A stretch of DNA of 64,000 nt from NCBI GenBank assembly GCA_029266425.1, contig JAQSWY010000028.1:1-64000 (forward strand), given 5' to 3'. The notes beneath the pieces were generated by a model that did no database searches, was not told the DNA's origin, and saw nothing but the letters and a program-made list of their open reading frames with translations. The translations under genes and the position numbers were made by a program. Of this stretch, positions 28,863 through 37,681 are shown piece by piece. The number at the start of each line of letters is the position of its first letter. The first letter of the stretch is position 1. Source of the stretch: Xanthobacteraceae bacterium. Lineage in GTDB: Bacteria; Pseudomonadota; Alphaproteobacteria; Rhizobiales; Xanthobacteraceae.

Positions 28863-30935
28863 ATGGAGACACCCGTATCCGCACCCGCCGCCGGAGACCG
28901 TCCGGTGCGGGCCAGAGCCGGGGCCGGCGGCGCTCGCGCCATCGCGCTCGTCGGCCCCTTTCAGACTGGCAAGAGTACGCTTTTCGAAGAGATACTGGCG
29001 CGTACCGGCGCCATTCCCCGAGCCGGGTCCGTGGATGCCGGCACCAGCGTCGCAGACGGTTCCGCCGAAGCCCGCGCCCACCGCATGAGCTGCGAGCTCA
29101 CCGTCGCCACCACGCGCTATCTCGACGAGGACTACAGCTTCGTCGACTGCCCCGGTTCCATCGAGTTCATGCAGGAGATGCGCGGCGCGTTGCCGGCGGT
29201 CGATGCCGCCGTGGTGGTGTGCGAGGCCGATGAGCGCAAGCTGCCGCAACTCCAGCTTATATTGCGGGAGCTGGAGGAGGGGAAGGTGCCTCACCTGATC
29301 TTCCTCAACAAGATCGACAAGGGCGACAAGCGGCTGCTCGAGGCCCTGAGCATCCTGCAGCCGGCCTCGAGCGTGCCGCTGCTGATGCGGCAGATCCCGA
29401 TCTGGAAGGACGGCATCGTGGTCGGCTTCGTCGACCTCGCCTTGGAGCGCGCCTATGTCTATCGCGAGCACACCGCCTCCGAAGTGGTGCCGCTCGACGG
29501 CGACGAAAGGCTGCGCGAGCGCGATGCCCGCTTCTCCATGCTGGAGACGCTGGCCGACCATGACGACGCGCTGATGGAGGAATTGCTCGAGGAGATCGAG
29601 CCGCCGCGCGACCGGGTGTTCGACGATCTCGCCCGCGAATTGTGCGAAGGCAGCGTCTGCCCGGTGCTGATCGGCTCGGCGCTGCGCGGCAACGGCCTGT
29701 CGCGCCTGCTGAAGGCGCTGCGCCATGAAGTGCCCGGCATTGCCGCCACCCGCACCCGGCTCGGCATTTCTACTGAGGCGCCGGCGGCCTATGTGGTGAA
29801 GACGGTGCATGGTGGCCATGGCGGCAAGCTCTCCATCGCCCGCGTGCTCGCCGGCGAGATCGCCGAGGGTGCCCCGCTGGTCGGCGAGAACGGCACCGCC
29901 GACCGGGTGTCCGGCGTGCTCACGCTTTCCGGCAATGGCACGCAGAAGCGCGGGCCGGCGGCAGCCGGCGAACTGGTCGGGCTCGCCCGGGTCGATCATG
30001 CCGAGACCGGGGAGATCATCTCCGCGCGTGCCGGGGCGCGTCGGCCGATCGGCCGGCCGGAGCCGGTGCTCTCGCTTGCCGTCGCGCCGCGCGAGCGCAA
30101 GGACGAGGTGAAGCTCGGCCTCGCTCTGGCCCGGCTCGCCGAAGAGGATCCCTCGCTCGTGGTCCGGCAGGATGCGACGCGCGGCGAGATACTGCTCGGC
30201 GGGCAGGGCGAAATGCACCTGCGCGTCGCGGTGGAGCGGCTGTCCGGCCGCTTTGGCGTGGCGGTGACGACGCGGCCGCCTCGCATCGGCTACCGCGAAG
30301 CCATCAAGCGCGGCACGCTCCAGCGCGGGCGGCACAAGAAGCAGTCCGGCGGCCACGGCCAATTCGGCGATGTCGTGCTCGACATCAAGCCACTTGAGCG
30401 CGGCGAAGGCTTCCGCTTCACCGACGCCGTGACCGGCGGCGCCGTGCCGCGGCAATATATCTCGTCGGTGGAGGAGGGGGTGAAGGAGGCGCTGCAGCGC
30501 GGCCCCCTCGGCTTCCCGGTGGTCGACATCCATGTGACGCTGACCGACGGCTCCTACCATACGGTGGATTCGTCCGATCAGGCGTTCCGCGCCGCGGCGC
30601 GCATCGCCATCGCCGAGGCGCTGCCGAACTGCGTGCCGGTGCTGCTGGAGCCGATCCACGAGCTCACTGTGGCGGTGCCGGGCGAGGCGACGGCCAAGGT
30701 GAACGCCATCCTCTCCGCCCGCCGGGCGCAGATCCTCGGTTTCGAGCCGCGTCCCGGCTGGGGCGGCTGGGACATGGTGCGGGCGCTGGTGCCGGAGGCG
30801 GAGATTGGCGATCTGATCGTCGAGCTGCGCTCGGCGAGCGCCGGCGCCGGCTTTTTCACCAGCCACTTCGACCATATGGCGGAACTGGCGGGACGGCAGG
30901 CCGAGGCCGTGGTGGCGGCGGCAAAGGCGGCGTGA
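28863..30935 (+). CDS. EF-G-like translational GTPase (EF-G2 type)
   Basis: 690 residues in EF-G domain order: G domain (about 20-270), domain II, domain III (FVxxPRIGYREAIK at its end), domain IV (KKQSGGHGQFGDVVLDIKPL) and domain V. G1 is GPFQTGKST and G4 is NKID. G3 is DCPGS, so the catalytic His that follows DxPG in EF-G/EF-Tu is Ser99. The G domain also lacks typical switch I residues. Such EF-G paralogues probably act in ribosome recycling, rescue or another translation step; this one may hydrolyse GTP slowly. AGGAGG precedes ATG 28863. A terminator follows. Confidence 0.9.
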   Translation: METPVSAPAAGDRPVRARAGAGGARAIALVGPFQTGKSTLFEEILARTGAIPRAGSVDAGTSVADGSAEARAHRMSCELTVATTRYLDEDYSFVDCPGSIEFMQEMRGALPAVDAAVVVCEADERKLPQLQLILRELEEGKVPHLIFLNKIDKGDKRLLEALSILQPASSVPLLMRQIPIWKDGIVVGFVDLALERAYVYREHTASEVVPLDGDERLRERDARFSMLETLADHDDALMEELLEEIEPPRDRVFDDLARELCEGSVCPVLIGSALRGNGLSRLLKALRHEVPGIAATRTRLGISTEAPAAYVVKTVHGGHGGKLSIARVLAGEIAEGAPLVGENGTADRVSGVLTLSGNGTQKRGPAAAGELVGLARVDHAETGEIISARAGARRPIGRPEPVLSLAVAPRERKDEVKLGLALARLAEEDPSLVVRQDATRGEILLGGQGEMHLRVAVERLSGRFGVAVTTRPPRIGYREAIKRGTLQRGRHKKQSGGHGQFGDVVLDIKPLERGEGFRFTDAVTGGAVPRQYISSVEEGVKEALQRGPLGFPVVDIHVTLTDGSYHTVDSSDQAFRAAARIAIAEALPNCVPVLLEPIHELTVAVPGEATAKVNAILSARRAQILGFEPRPGWGGWDMVRALVPEAEIGDLIVELRSASAGAGFFTSHFDHMAELAGRQAEAVVAAAKAA

Positions 30936-30952
30936 CGACGGCGCGAGCTTTC

Positions 30953-30983
30953 AGGGCCGGCTCCACGGGGGGCCGGCCCTTTT
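30953..30983 (+). terminator. Intrinsic terminator after the EF-G-like gene
   Basis: Nine-base perfect arms (30953-30961 and 30972-30980) with a ten-base loop, followed by TTTTGTTG, 17 bases after the stop. Confidence 0.7.
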
Positions 30984-31075
30984 GTTGCTGCGCACGCCGA
31001 GTTGATGCCGCTCCTGTAACAATCCACGCACGCAGCCCGTATTGTCCGCATCGAGTTTTTTCGATGGAGACATCC

Positions 31076-32059
31076 ATGCTGATCCGCCGCCGCCCGTCAT
31101 GGCAATTGCCGGAGAGCGCCGCCACGCCGGAGCATCTGTTCTTCTCGCGGCGCGAGCTGCTCGGCGCCGGGGTCGGACTGGCCGCGTTCGCCGCGCTCCC
31201 CGGCACCGCCGAGGCGCAGGCCGTGGGCGATCCGGCCGGTGATCCGACCAAGGATCTCTATCCGGCAAAAAAGAACCCTGCCTATACGATCTCGACGCCG
31301 GTGACCCCCGAGGAGATCTCGGCAAACTACAATAATTTCTACGAGTTCGGTTCCGACCAGATGAATTATTCGGTCGCTCGCATCGCCGCCAAGATGCCGC
31401 GCCGGCCCTGGACGGTGAAGATCGACGGCCTCGTCGAGAAGGAGCGCGAGGTCGGCATCGACGAGCTGATCCGCGCGATGGCGCTGGAGGAGCGGCTCTA
31501 CCGCCACCGCTGCGTCGAGGCCTGGTCGATGGCGGTGCCATGGACCGGTTTCCCGATGAAGGATCTGGTCTCCTATGCCAAGCCGCTCTCGGGCGCGAAA
31601 TATGTGCGCATGGAGACCTTCGTGAACCCGAAGGTGGCGCCGGGGCAGAACCGCTTCGTCTACCCCTGGCCGTATATCGAAGGGCTGACCATGGCGGAGG
31701 CGACCAACGAGCTCGCCTTCATGGTCACCGGCATCTATGGCAAGCCGGCGCCGAACCAGTATGGTGCGCCGCTGCGCCTCGCCGTGCCGTGGAAGTACGG
31801 CTTTAAATCGGTGAAGTCGATCGTGCGCATCTCCTTCGTCGCCGACCGGCCGGTCGGGCTGTGGGAGAAGGTGCAGGGTCGCGAATACGGCTTCTGGGCG
31901 AACGTCAATCCGCAGGTTGCGCATCCACGCTGGAGCCAGGCAAGCGAGCGCGACATCGGCACCGGCGAGCGGCGCCCGACGCTGCTCTATAATGGCTATG
32001 GCGAGCAGGTGGCCTCGCTCTATGCCGGGCTCGAGAAGACCGAAAAGCTCTTCATGTGA
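31076..32059 (+). CDS. msrP: Protein-methionine-sulfoxide reductase catalytic subunit MsrP
   Basis: 327 residues. Periplasmic molybdopterin enzyme (YedY) that repairs oxidised methionine. Tat signal FFSRRELLGAGVGLAAFAAL (about 22-48) and Mo ligand Cys146 in HRCVEAWSMAVPW, plus GIYGKPAPNQYGAPLRL. Normally it works with the heme membrane partner MsrQ; none is adjacent (the next gene is an antiporter), so msrQ must be elsewhere or absent. GGAGA lies before ATG 31076. Confidence 0.95.
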   Translation: MLIRRRPSWQLPESAATPEHLFFSRRELLGAGVGLAAFAALPGTAEAQAVGDPAGDPTKDLYPAKKNPAYTISTPVTPEEISANYNNFYEFGSDQMNYSVARIAAKMPRRPWTVKIDGLVEKEREVGIDELIRAMALEERLYRHRCVEAWSMAVPWTGFPMKDLVSYAKPLSGAKYVRMETFVNPKVAPGQNRFVYPWPYIEGLTMAEATNELAFMVTGIYGKPAPNQYGAPLRLAVPWKYGFKSVKSIVRISFVADRPVGLWEKVQGREYGFWANVNPQVAHPRWSQASERDIGTGERRPTLLYNGYGEQVASLYAGLEKTEKLFM

Positions 32060-32233
32060 CCAGGAAATGACCTTCGCAAGTGCAATATAGTCCAGTCGAG
32101 AGGCGGATCAGCGCGTTTTTTGACTGAATTTCTCTTGCGACAGGCCATCCCCGATACCATTTTGCCATAAGAGTGCCGGACTATCCGTGGGCTCGTTCAG
32201 CGTAAACCCGAGCCCGAAGGGAGAGTCCGCCTC

Positions 32234-33877
32234 ATGCCGCATCATGTGCCGTTGATTGCCACCATCTGCGTCGGTTTCCTGCTGGCGGCAATCTTCGGTT
32301 ACTTTGCGACACGGCTGCGTCTCTCGCCCATTGTCGGCTATCTCGTCGCCGGCTTCGCGGTCGGCCCGTACACACCGGGCTTCGTCGCGGATTCCTCGCT
32401 TGCTTCCCAACTGGCCGAGCTCGGCGTCATCCTGCTGATGTTCGGCGTCGGCCTGCATTTCACCCCGCGCGACCTGATGCGGGTGTGGAACGTCGCAGTG
32501 CCCGGAGCGGTCGTGCAGATTGCTGTGGCGTCCGCCTTCGGCCTCGCGCTCGCTCTTTGGTGGGGCTGGAGCGTCGCCGGCGGCCTGGTGTTCGGCCTTT
32601 CACTCTCCGTCGCATCCACCGTCGTGCTCTTGCGGGCACTGGAGGACCGGCGCGAGCTTGAAACCGAGAATGGCCGCGTCGCCGTCGGCTGGCTGATCGT
32701 TGAAGACCTCGCCATGGTGCTGGTGCTGGTGCTGCTGCCGCTGCTTGGCAGCATCGCCAAGGGGGAGGCGACCGACCTTTCCGACCTCGCCGCCTCGATC
32801 GCGACCACCCTCGGCGCGGTGGCGCTTTTCGTCGCTATCATGTTGGTGGTCGGCCGCCGCGCCATCCCCTGGCTGCTGGCGCAGGTCGCGCGTACCAATT
32901 CGCGCGAGTTGTTCACCCTGGCGGTGCTCGCAATCGCGCTCGGCATCGCCTACGGCTCGGCGGTGCTGTTCGGCGTGTCGTTTGCGCTCGGCGCCTTCTT
33001 CGCCGGCCTGGTGCTCGCCGAATCCGATCTGTCGCATCGGGCCGCCGAAGGCTCGCTGCCGCTGCGCGACGCCTTCGCGGTGCTCTTCTTCGTTTCGGTC
33101 GGCATGCTGTTCGATCCGAGCATATTGATGCGGCGGCCGCTCGATGTGCTGGCGGTGTTGGCGGTCATCCTCTTCATCAAGTCGATGGCCGCCGTCGTCA
33201 TCGTGCGGCTGCTCGGGCGGGGCGCCGGCATGGCCGGCCTGGTGGCGGCGAGCCTGGCGCAGATCGGCGAATTCTCCTTCATCCTGATCGGCCTCGGCGT
33301 CGAGGAGGGTTTCGTGCCGGAGGATGCGCGCGGCCTGGTGGTCGCCGGTGCGCTGCTGTCGATCGCGCTCAACCCCTTCATGTTCCTCCTGTCCGACCGG
33401 CTGCTCGGAAGGGGAGAGGACACCGGCGAGCCGGATGTCGAAGCGAGCATCGGTCCGCACCGGCCGCATGGCGACGGGCCGGTGATACTGGTCGGGCTGG
33501 GCCGGGTCGGTGGGGTGGTCGCCGGGCAGTTGAAGCAGGCGAAGCTGCCGGTGGTCGGCGTCGACCAGGATCGGATCAAGATCGAGGCCTGGCGCAAGGC
33601 CGGCGGCAAGGGCGTCACGGCCAGCGGGCCGCTGGACGAGCTGCTGCAGGATGCCGGGATCGACGGGGCGCGAGTGCTGGTGGTGACCGTGCCCGACGAA
33701 CTCCAGGCCGGCGCGGTCGTCGCGGCGGCGCGCGCGCGGCGCAAGGATCTCTTCATCGTGGCGCGTGGCCACAGCGAGGAGGGCGTCGAGCATCTGCGAG
33801 CCTCGGGCGCCGATCTCGTGGTCTATGCCGAGCGCGAGGTCGCCAACCGCATGGTCGAGAACATTCTCGCTGGTTGA
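32234..33877 (+). CDS. Monovalent cation:proton antiporter, CPA2 family (KefC/YbaL-like)
   Basis: 547 residues. Twelve or so membrane helices (about 5-390) with the CPA2 features ILLMFGVGLHF and VEDLAMVLVLVLLP, FALGAFFAGLVLAESDLSHR, and SLAQIGEFSFILIGLG. Then a cytoplasmic RCK/TrkA-N Rossmann domain (about 415-547, VILVGLGRVGGVVAGQL) that would bind NAD(H) or AMP and gate transport. Probably exports K+ (or Na+) in exchange for protons. Inner membrane. Complete. Confidence 0.93.
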   Translation: MPHHVPLIATICVGFLLAAIFGYFATRLRLSPIVGYLVAGFAVGPYTPGFVADSSLASQLAELGVILLMFGVGLHFTPRDLMRVWNVAVPGAVVQIAVASAFGLALALWWGWSVAGGLVFGLSLSVASTVVLLRALEDRRELETENGRVAVGWLIVEDLAMVLVLVLLPLLGSIAKGEATDLSDLAASIATTLGAVALFVAIMLVVGRRAIPWLLAQVARTNSRELFTLAVLAIALGIAYGSAVLFGVSFALGAFFAGLVLAESDLSHRAAEGSLPLRDAFAVLFFVSVGMLFDPSILMRRPLDVLAVLAVILFIKSMAAVVIVRLLGRGAGMAGLVAASLAQIGEFSFILIGLGVEEGFVPEDARGLVVAGALLSIALNPFMFLLSDRLLGRGEDTGEPDVEASIGPHRPHGDGPVILVGLGRVGGVVAGQLKQAKLPVVGVDQDRIKIEAWRKAGGKGVTASGPLDELLQDAGIDGARVLVVTVPDELQAGAVVAAARARRKDLFIVARGHSEEGVEHLRASGADLVVYAEREVANRMVENILAG

Positions 33878-33904
33878 GATCTTCCCAAGGAATGTGCAGG
33901 GCAC

Positions 33905-34002
33905 AAAAGAAAAAGCCGGGCTCTTGAGGAGCCCGGCAAGTCTCGCCGCTGACGCGGCGAACCTTCCAGAGGGGAACAGCCAACGCACAAGGTGCGCGGC
34001 TC
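33905..34002 (-). ncRNA. Candidate small RNA of about 98 nt
   Basis: On the minus strand there is a sigma70-like promoter: -35 TTGCAA (34032-34037), 17-base spacer, -10 CATATC (34009-34014), predicted start near 34002. The RNA would then hold a GCGCAC/GTGCG stem, a CGCCGC/GCGGCG stem (33947-33962) and a perfect nine-base terminator stem (33915-33937) with U-rich tail UUUUUCUUUU (33905-33914). No frame of any length is inside. Compact sRNA architecture; no family assigned with confidence (candidates to compare: Rfam suhB/mmgR and other alphaproteobacterial sRNAs). Not a UTR of a visible gene. Confidence 0.55.
33915..33937 (-). terminator. Intrinsic terminator of the candidate small RNA
   Basis: Perfect nine-base arms GCCGGGCTC/GAGCCCGGC with five-base loop, A-rich on the left, so the U-tract belongs to the minus strand only. 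It does not serve the plus-strand antiporter gene. Confidence 0.8.
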
Positions 34003-34008
34003 GCCTTT

Positions 34009-34037
34009 GATATGCTCACCATTCGGGCTCATTGCAA
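34009..34037 (-). promoter_or_regulatory. Sigma70-type promoter of the candidate small RNA
   Basis: Minus strand: -35 TTGCAA at 34032-34037 and -10 CATATC at 34009-34014 with exact 17-base spacing. A perfect inverted repeat, TGCCTGC-ATA-GCAGGCA, lies just upstream (about 34045-34061) and could be an operator. Confidence 0.5.
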
Positions 34038-34260
34038 TGCAGAATGCCTGCATAGCAGGCATGCGCTGAGCGGGATGGTTCGATATCTGCGACATTTTGC
34101 CCAGAAATACATCAGTATGACCTGTTGTCTTTCCAGTCCCCCGCACGAGCGCTGGCGGAGCCGGTGGGTTGCGCCTAATGTCCGCTACGACAGCTTGGGA
34201 GTCTTGCCGTCCGGATGGAAACATCCGAACGACCGATGAGTGCTCCAGGTTCAATAAGCT

Positions 34261-34310
34261 GGAGCAATTCCTCTTCGATCAGATGATTCCATCTGATCGG
34301 GAAATGCTCC
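34261..34310. repeat. 50-base intergenic palindrome
   Basis: Outer arms GGAGCAATTCC/GGAAATGCTCC (one mismatch) enclose a perfect nine-base pair GATCAGATG-ATTC-CATCTGATC (34277-34298). Non-coding, just upstream of the DUF2380 gene. Likely a dispersed Rhizobiales element. Confidence 0.65.
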
Positions 34311-34335
34311 GGAGGCTGGAGCGGAGGAGCCTTTC

Positions 34336-34851
34336 ATGATCCCGAAGACCGCTTGCCGCTCTCTCTTGCTTGCCGCCCTTCTGGCCGCCGCTCCCCACGC
34401 GCAGGCCGCCCCGCCACTCATCGTCGCCGTCCCGGATGTCGGCTTCTCGGATTCCTCCGGCGAGGTGCGCAATCAGGACGTCGATCACCGGCAGCGGCTC
34501 CATGCGCTTGCCGATGGGCTCAGGGCGGATATTGCCAAGGACGGGCAGGTCGCGAGCCTTGCCCTCGGTTGCGGCGCGACACCGTGCCGGTTTGACGGCG
34601 ACGAAGTAGAACGATTGCGGTCCCGGGCAAGGGATGCCGGCGCTTCGCTCATCGTGCTCTGCGGCGTGCACAAGATGAGCACGCTGGTGATGGCGATGAA
34701 GGTCGACGTGTTCGAGGTCGGCAGCGGGCGGCTCGTTACCTCGAAGCTGCTCAGCTTCCGCGGCGATAATGACGAGGGCTGGCGCCGCGCCGGCGTCTTC
34801 GTGGCGAAGGAGGTCGCCGAGGCGATAAAGCCGGGTAGGGCGCCGCAGTGA
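34336..34851 (+). CDS. DUF2380 family exported protein
   Basis: 171 residues: signal peptide (MIPKTACRSLLLAALLAAAP, cleaved about AQAAPP), then IVAVPDVGFSDSSGEVRNQD, RLHALADGLRADIA, Cys pair in LGCGATPCRFD, and GASLIVLCGVHKMSTLVMAM. This is the DUF2380 pattern of predicted periplasmic proteins of unknown function. GGAGGAG lies upstream of ATG 34336. Confidence 0.88.
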   Translation: MIPKTACRSLLLAALLAAAPHAQAAPPLIVAVPDVGFSDSSGEVRNQDVDHRQRLHALADGLRADIAKDGQVASLALGCGATPCRFDGDEVERLRSRARDAGASLIVLCGVHKMSTLVMAMKVDVFEVGSGRLVTSKLLSFRGDNDEGWRRAGVFVAKEVAEAIKPGRAPQ

Positions 34852-34861
34852 CTTCGTATCG

Positions 34862-34925
34862 TCGGCCGTCATCCCGGCCGAAGGCGTAGCCGCAGAGCCG
34901 CGATCACGACCAATGGAAGGACGAG
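34862..34925. repeat. Partial REP-like element
   Basis: Begins GCCGTCATCCCGGCCGAAGG and is followed by CCGCAGAGCCGCGATCACGA. Half-element of the CGTCATCC class, between convergent genes. Confidence 0.4.
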
Positions 34926-34929
34926 GGGC

Positions 34930-35853
34930 TCAGAAGCTCCAGCGCTGGGCCTTCGCAACCAGGAAGTCGCGGAACACCTGGATGCGCGCCACCGAGCGCA
35001 TCTCCTGCGGATAGACGAAATAGGCATCCAGCGTCGGGGTCGGGCGCTCGGCGAAGAGCTGCACCAGCGTCGCCGAATCCTCGAGCAGATAGTCCGGCAC
35101 GATGCCGATGCCGACGCCACGCTCCACCGCACGCTTGAGGCCGAGCACGTTGTTGACCGAGAGCGCCGGCACGCGTCCATCCTTGCCGTCTTCGATTCCG
35201 GCTCGCTCCAGCCAGTTCAGCGCCTGGAAATAGGACGGGATCGGCCCGCCGAGCAGGATGATGCGGTGCTTGTCGAGTTCCTCCAGCGTGCGCGGATGGC
35301 CGTTGCGCTTGAGGTACTCCGCCGAGGCGAATGCGTGGAAATGCACGGTGAACAGCTTGCGCTGGATCAGGTCCGGCTGCACCGGCTGGCGCAGGCGGAT
35401 GGCGACGTCGGCCTCGCGCATGGCGAGATCGAGCTCCTCGTCGGTGAGGATCAGCGTGATGCGGATATCGGGATAGAGCTCCAGGAACTCGCCGATGCGC
35501 GCGGTGAGCCAGTGCGTGCCGAGGCCCATGGTGGTGGTGACGCGCAACTCGCCGTTCGGCTTCTCGCGGCTGTCGGTCAGCTTGGCCCGCGCCGCCTCCA
35601 GCTTCATGAAGACTTCGTGCGCGGTCCGGTAGAGCAGGTCGCCCTGCTCGGTCAGGATCAGGCCGCGGGCGTGGCGGTGGAAGAGCGGGATGTTGAGTTC
35701 CTGCTCCAGCGCCGAGACCTGCCGGCTTACCGCGGATTGCGACAGGCCGAGAGCCTCGCCGGCGTGGGTGAATGACCCCGCTTCCGCCGCGACGTGGAAG
35801 ACCTTCAGCTTGTCCCAGTCCATGTCTCGAGCCCGCGGCTTTGCCCCCTCCAT
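34930..35853 (-). CDS. LysR-family transcriptional regulator
   Basis: 307 residues from ATG 35853 (AGGGG six bases upstream), or 297 from ATG 35823. Helix-turn-helix at about 11-70: MDWDKLKVFHVAAEAGSFTH, then LGLSQSAVSRQVSALEQEL. The C-terminal effector domain (about 100-300) has the periplasmic-binding fold with SVNNVLGLKRAVERGVGIGI. Lies eight bases after trxB, so probably co-transcribed. The trxB-lysR pair recurs in Hyphomicrobiales. Targets and ligand unknown. Confidence 0.92.
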   Translation of the reverse strand: MEGAKPRARDMDWDKLKVFHVAAEAGSFTHAGEALGLSQSAVSRQVSALEQELNIPLFHRHARGLILTEQGDLLYRTAHEVFMKLEAARAKLTDSREKPNGELRVTTTMGLGTHWLTARIGEFLELYPDIRITLILTDEELDLAMREADVAIRLRQPVQPDLIQRKLFTVHFHAFASAEYLKRNGHPRTLEELDKHRIILLGGPIPSYFQALNWLERAGIEDGKDGRVPALSVNNVLGLKRAVERGVGIGIVPDYLLEDSATLVQLFAERPTPTLDAYFVYPQEMRSVARIQVFRDFLVAKAQRWSF

Positions 35854-35861
35854 GATCGCCC

Positions 35862-36842
35862 CTATTCCGCTGCCGCTACCAGCGGATGACGGGCGGCCAG
35901 GAAGCGCTCCGCCTCCAGCGCCGCCATGCAGCCCATGCCGGCGGCGGTGACTGCCTGCCGGAAGATGTCGTCGGTCACGTCGCCTGCGGCGAAGACGCCC
36001 TCGACCGAGGTGGCGGTACTGTCCGGCGCGGTCCACACATAGCCGCTCGGCTTCAGCCGGAGCTGGTTGGCGACAAGCTCGGTCGCCGGAGCGTGGCCGA
36101 TGGCGATGAAGACGCCGTCGGCGGGAAGCTCGCTCAAGGCGCCGGTGACCGTGTCCTTCAGCACCACGCCGGTGACCTTGCTCGGCTCGTCCTGGCCCTT
36201 CACCTCATGGATCGCGGCGTTCCACACCACTTCGATCTTCGGGTTGGCGAACAACCGGTCCTGCAGGATGCGTTCGGCGCGGAAATGATCGCGGCGATGC
36301 ACGACGGTCACCTTGGAGGCAAAATTGGTGAGGAACAAAGCTTCCTCGACCGCGGTGTTGCCGCCGCCGACCACCACGACCTCCTTGCCGCGATAGAAAA
36401 AGCCGTCGCAAGTGGCGCAGGCGGAGACGCCGAAGCCGCGATATTGCTGCTCCGAGGGCAATTCGAGCCAACGCGCCTGTGCACCGGTGGCGAGGATCAG
36501 CGTGTCGGCGAGCCACACCGTGCCGGAATCGGTCTCCAGCCGGAACGGGCGACGCGACAGGTCGGCCCGGGTCACGATGTCGGTGACGATGCGGGTGCCG
36601 ACATGCTCGGCCTGGGCCTGCATCTGCTCCATCAGCCAGGGGCCCTGGATCGTATCGGCGTAACCGGGATAATTCTCGACATCGGTTGTGATGGTGAGCT
36701 GCCCGCCGGGCTGGATACCCTGGATCAGCACCGGTTCCAGCATCGCGCGCGCTGCATAGATGGCGGCAGTGTAGCCGGCAGGCCCGGAACCGATGATGAG
36801 CACCTTGACGTGGTTGGATGCCGAGGACGCCGTGGCAGACAT
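35862..36842 (-). CDS. trxB: Thioredoxin reductase
   Basis: 326 residues. NADPH-dependent flavoenzyme that reduces thioredoxin in the cytoplasm. FAD site LIIGSGPAGYTAAIYAAR, redox motif Cys142-Ala-Thr-Cys145 (SACATCDGFFY), NADPH site VVVGGGNTAVEEALF with HRRDHFRA, and second FAD site GVFAAGDVTDD. Full length. Upstream of the LysR gene in one transcript; divergent from lrp. Confidence 0.98.
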   Translation of the reverse strand: MSATASSASNHVKVLIIGSGPAGYTAAIYAARAMLEPVLIQGIQPGGQLTITTDVENYPGYADTIQGPWLMEQMQAQAEHVGTRIVTDIVTRADLSRRPFRLETDSGTVWLADTLILATGAQARWLELPSEQQYRGFGVSACATCDGFFYRGKEVVVVGGGNTAVEEALFLTNFASKVTVVHRRDHFRAERILQDRLFANPKIEVVWNAAIHEVKGQDEPSKVTGVVLKDTVTGALSELPADGVFIAIGHAPATELVANQLRLKPSGYVWTAPDSTATSVEGVFAAGDVTDDIFRQAVTAAGMGCMAALEAERFLAARHPLVAAAE

Positions 36843-37204
36843 GATTCACTCACGATGGCGCGGCCGCTGCGGCAGCCGGCGGGAAGGTATGTAACAGATG
36901 CAGACGACGAGGAGCCGCGTGCGCCAAGCCATGCGAAAATGTAGGGACTGGATCGGGCTCCTGCAAGGCGTGGATGTGTCATCCGATAGTTGTCCATAGG
37001 ACTTTGCGCGAGGCGTCACGAAATATTATTGCGCCGGGGCCATGCTTCTCTATGGTGCGCCGCGTCGCGAGGGTGCTCGCTCGGGCATGTTCCGCAGAAG
37101 TTGAATGACTTTTCCGCCGGGGACATGCTCTAAGGTCTTGAAATCTGAGCCCTTTCTCATCGCTCGGACGGCACGGTCCGGATGGGGGGCACAAGGAGGT
37201 GTTC
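36843..37204. promoter_or_regulatory. Divergent promoter region of trxB and the Lrp-family gene
   Basis: 362 bases, no gene. Must hold the promoters for both flanking genes; I see no clear -35/-10 pair or operator. The Lrp gene's AAGGAGG ribosome site is at 37193-37199. Confidence 0.5.
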
Positions 37205-37681
37205 GTGGTTCGCCGGATCGACGCCATCGACCAGAACATCCTGCGCGAATTGCAGGAGGATGGGCGCATCACCAATGTCGAGCTGTCGAAGCGGGTCGGC
37301 ATATCGGCGCCGCCGTGCCTCAGGCGCGTGAGGGCGCTGGAGGAGGATGGCATCATCCGCGGCTATCGCGCGCTGCTCGACGAGAAGAAGCTCGGCTTCG
37401 ACCTGATGGCGTTTGCCATGGTGCATCTGGTCAGCCAGGCCGAGGCGGACCTTTCGGCCTTCTCCGAGCGGGTTCAGCGCTGGCCGCTGGTGCGCTCTTG
37501 CTGGATGCTGTCCGGCGAGGTCGATTTCCTGCTGCTGTGCGTCGCGCCCGATCTCAGGACCTTCCAGAATTTCGTGCTGGAACTCACTGCCGCGCCGAAT
37601 GTGCGCAATGTGAAGACGGCGCTGACCCTCAAGCAGGCCAAGGACGCGCCCGTGGTGCCGATGGAGGGCGCCGCACCATGA
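37205..37681 (+). CDS. Lrp/AsnC-family transcriptional regulator
   Basis: 158 residues. GTG start at 37205, placed five bases after AAGGAGG (a GTG at 37199 is inside that site). Helix-turn-helix at about 5-60 (RIDAIDQNILRELQEDGRIT, VGISAPPCLRRVRALEEDGI) and RAM ligand-binding domain at about 70-145. Such proteins bind amino acids and act as octamers. Its stop overlaps the start of the GT8 gene (ATGA), so the two are translationally coupled. Confidence 0.93.
   Translation: MVRRIDAIDQNILRELQEDGRITNVELSKRVGISAPPCLRRVRALEEDGIIRGYRALLDEKKLGFDLMAFAMVHLVSQAEADLSAFSERVQRWPLVRSCWMLSGEVDFLLLCVAPDLRTFQNFVLELTAAPNVRNVKTALTLKQAKDAPVVPMEGAAP

Noticed and set aside
28677..30875. 732-residue open frame antisense to the EF-G-like gene
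   Set aside because: Shadow of a GC-rich gene: composition is His/Arg/Gly/Asp-rich with no family motif, and the opposite strand has a complete EF-G domain set and ribosome site.
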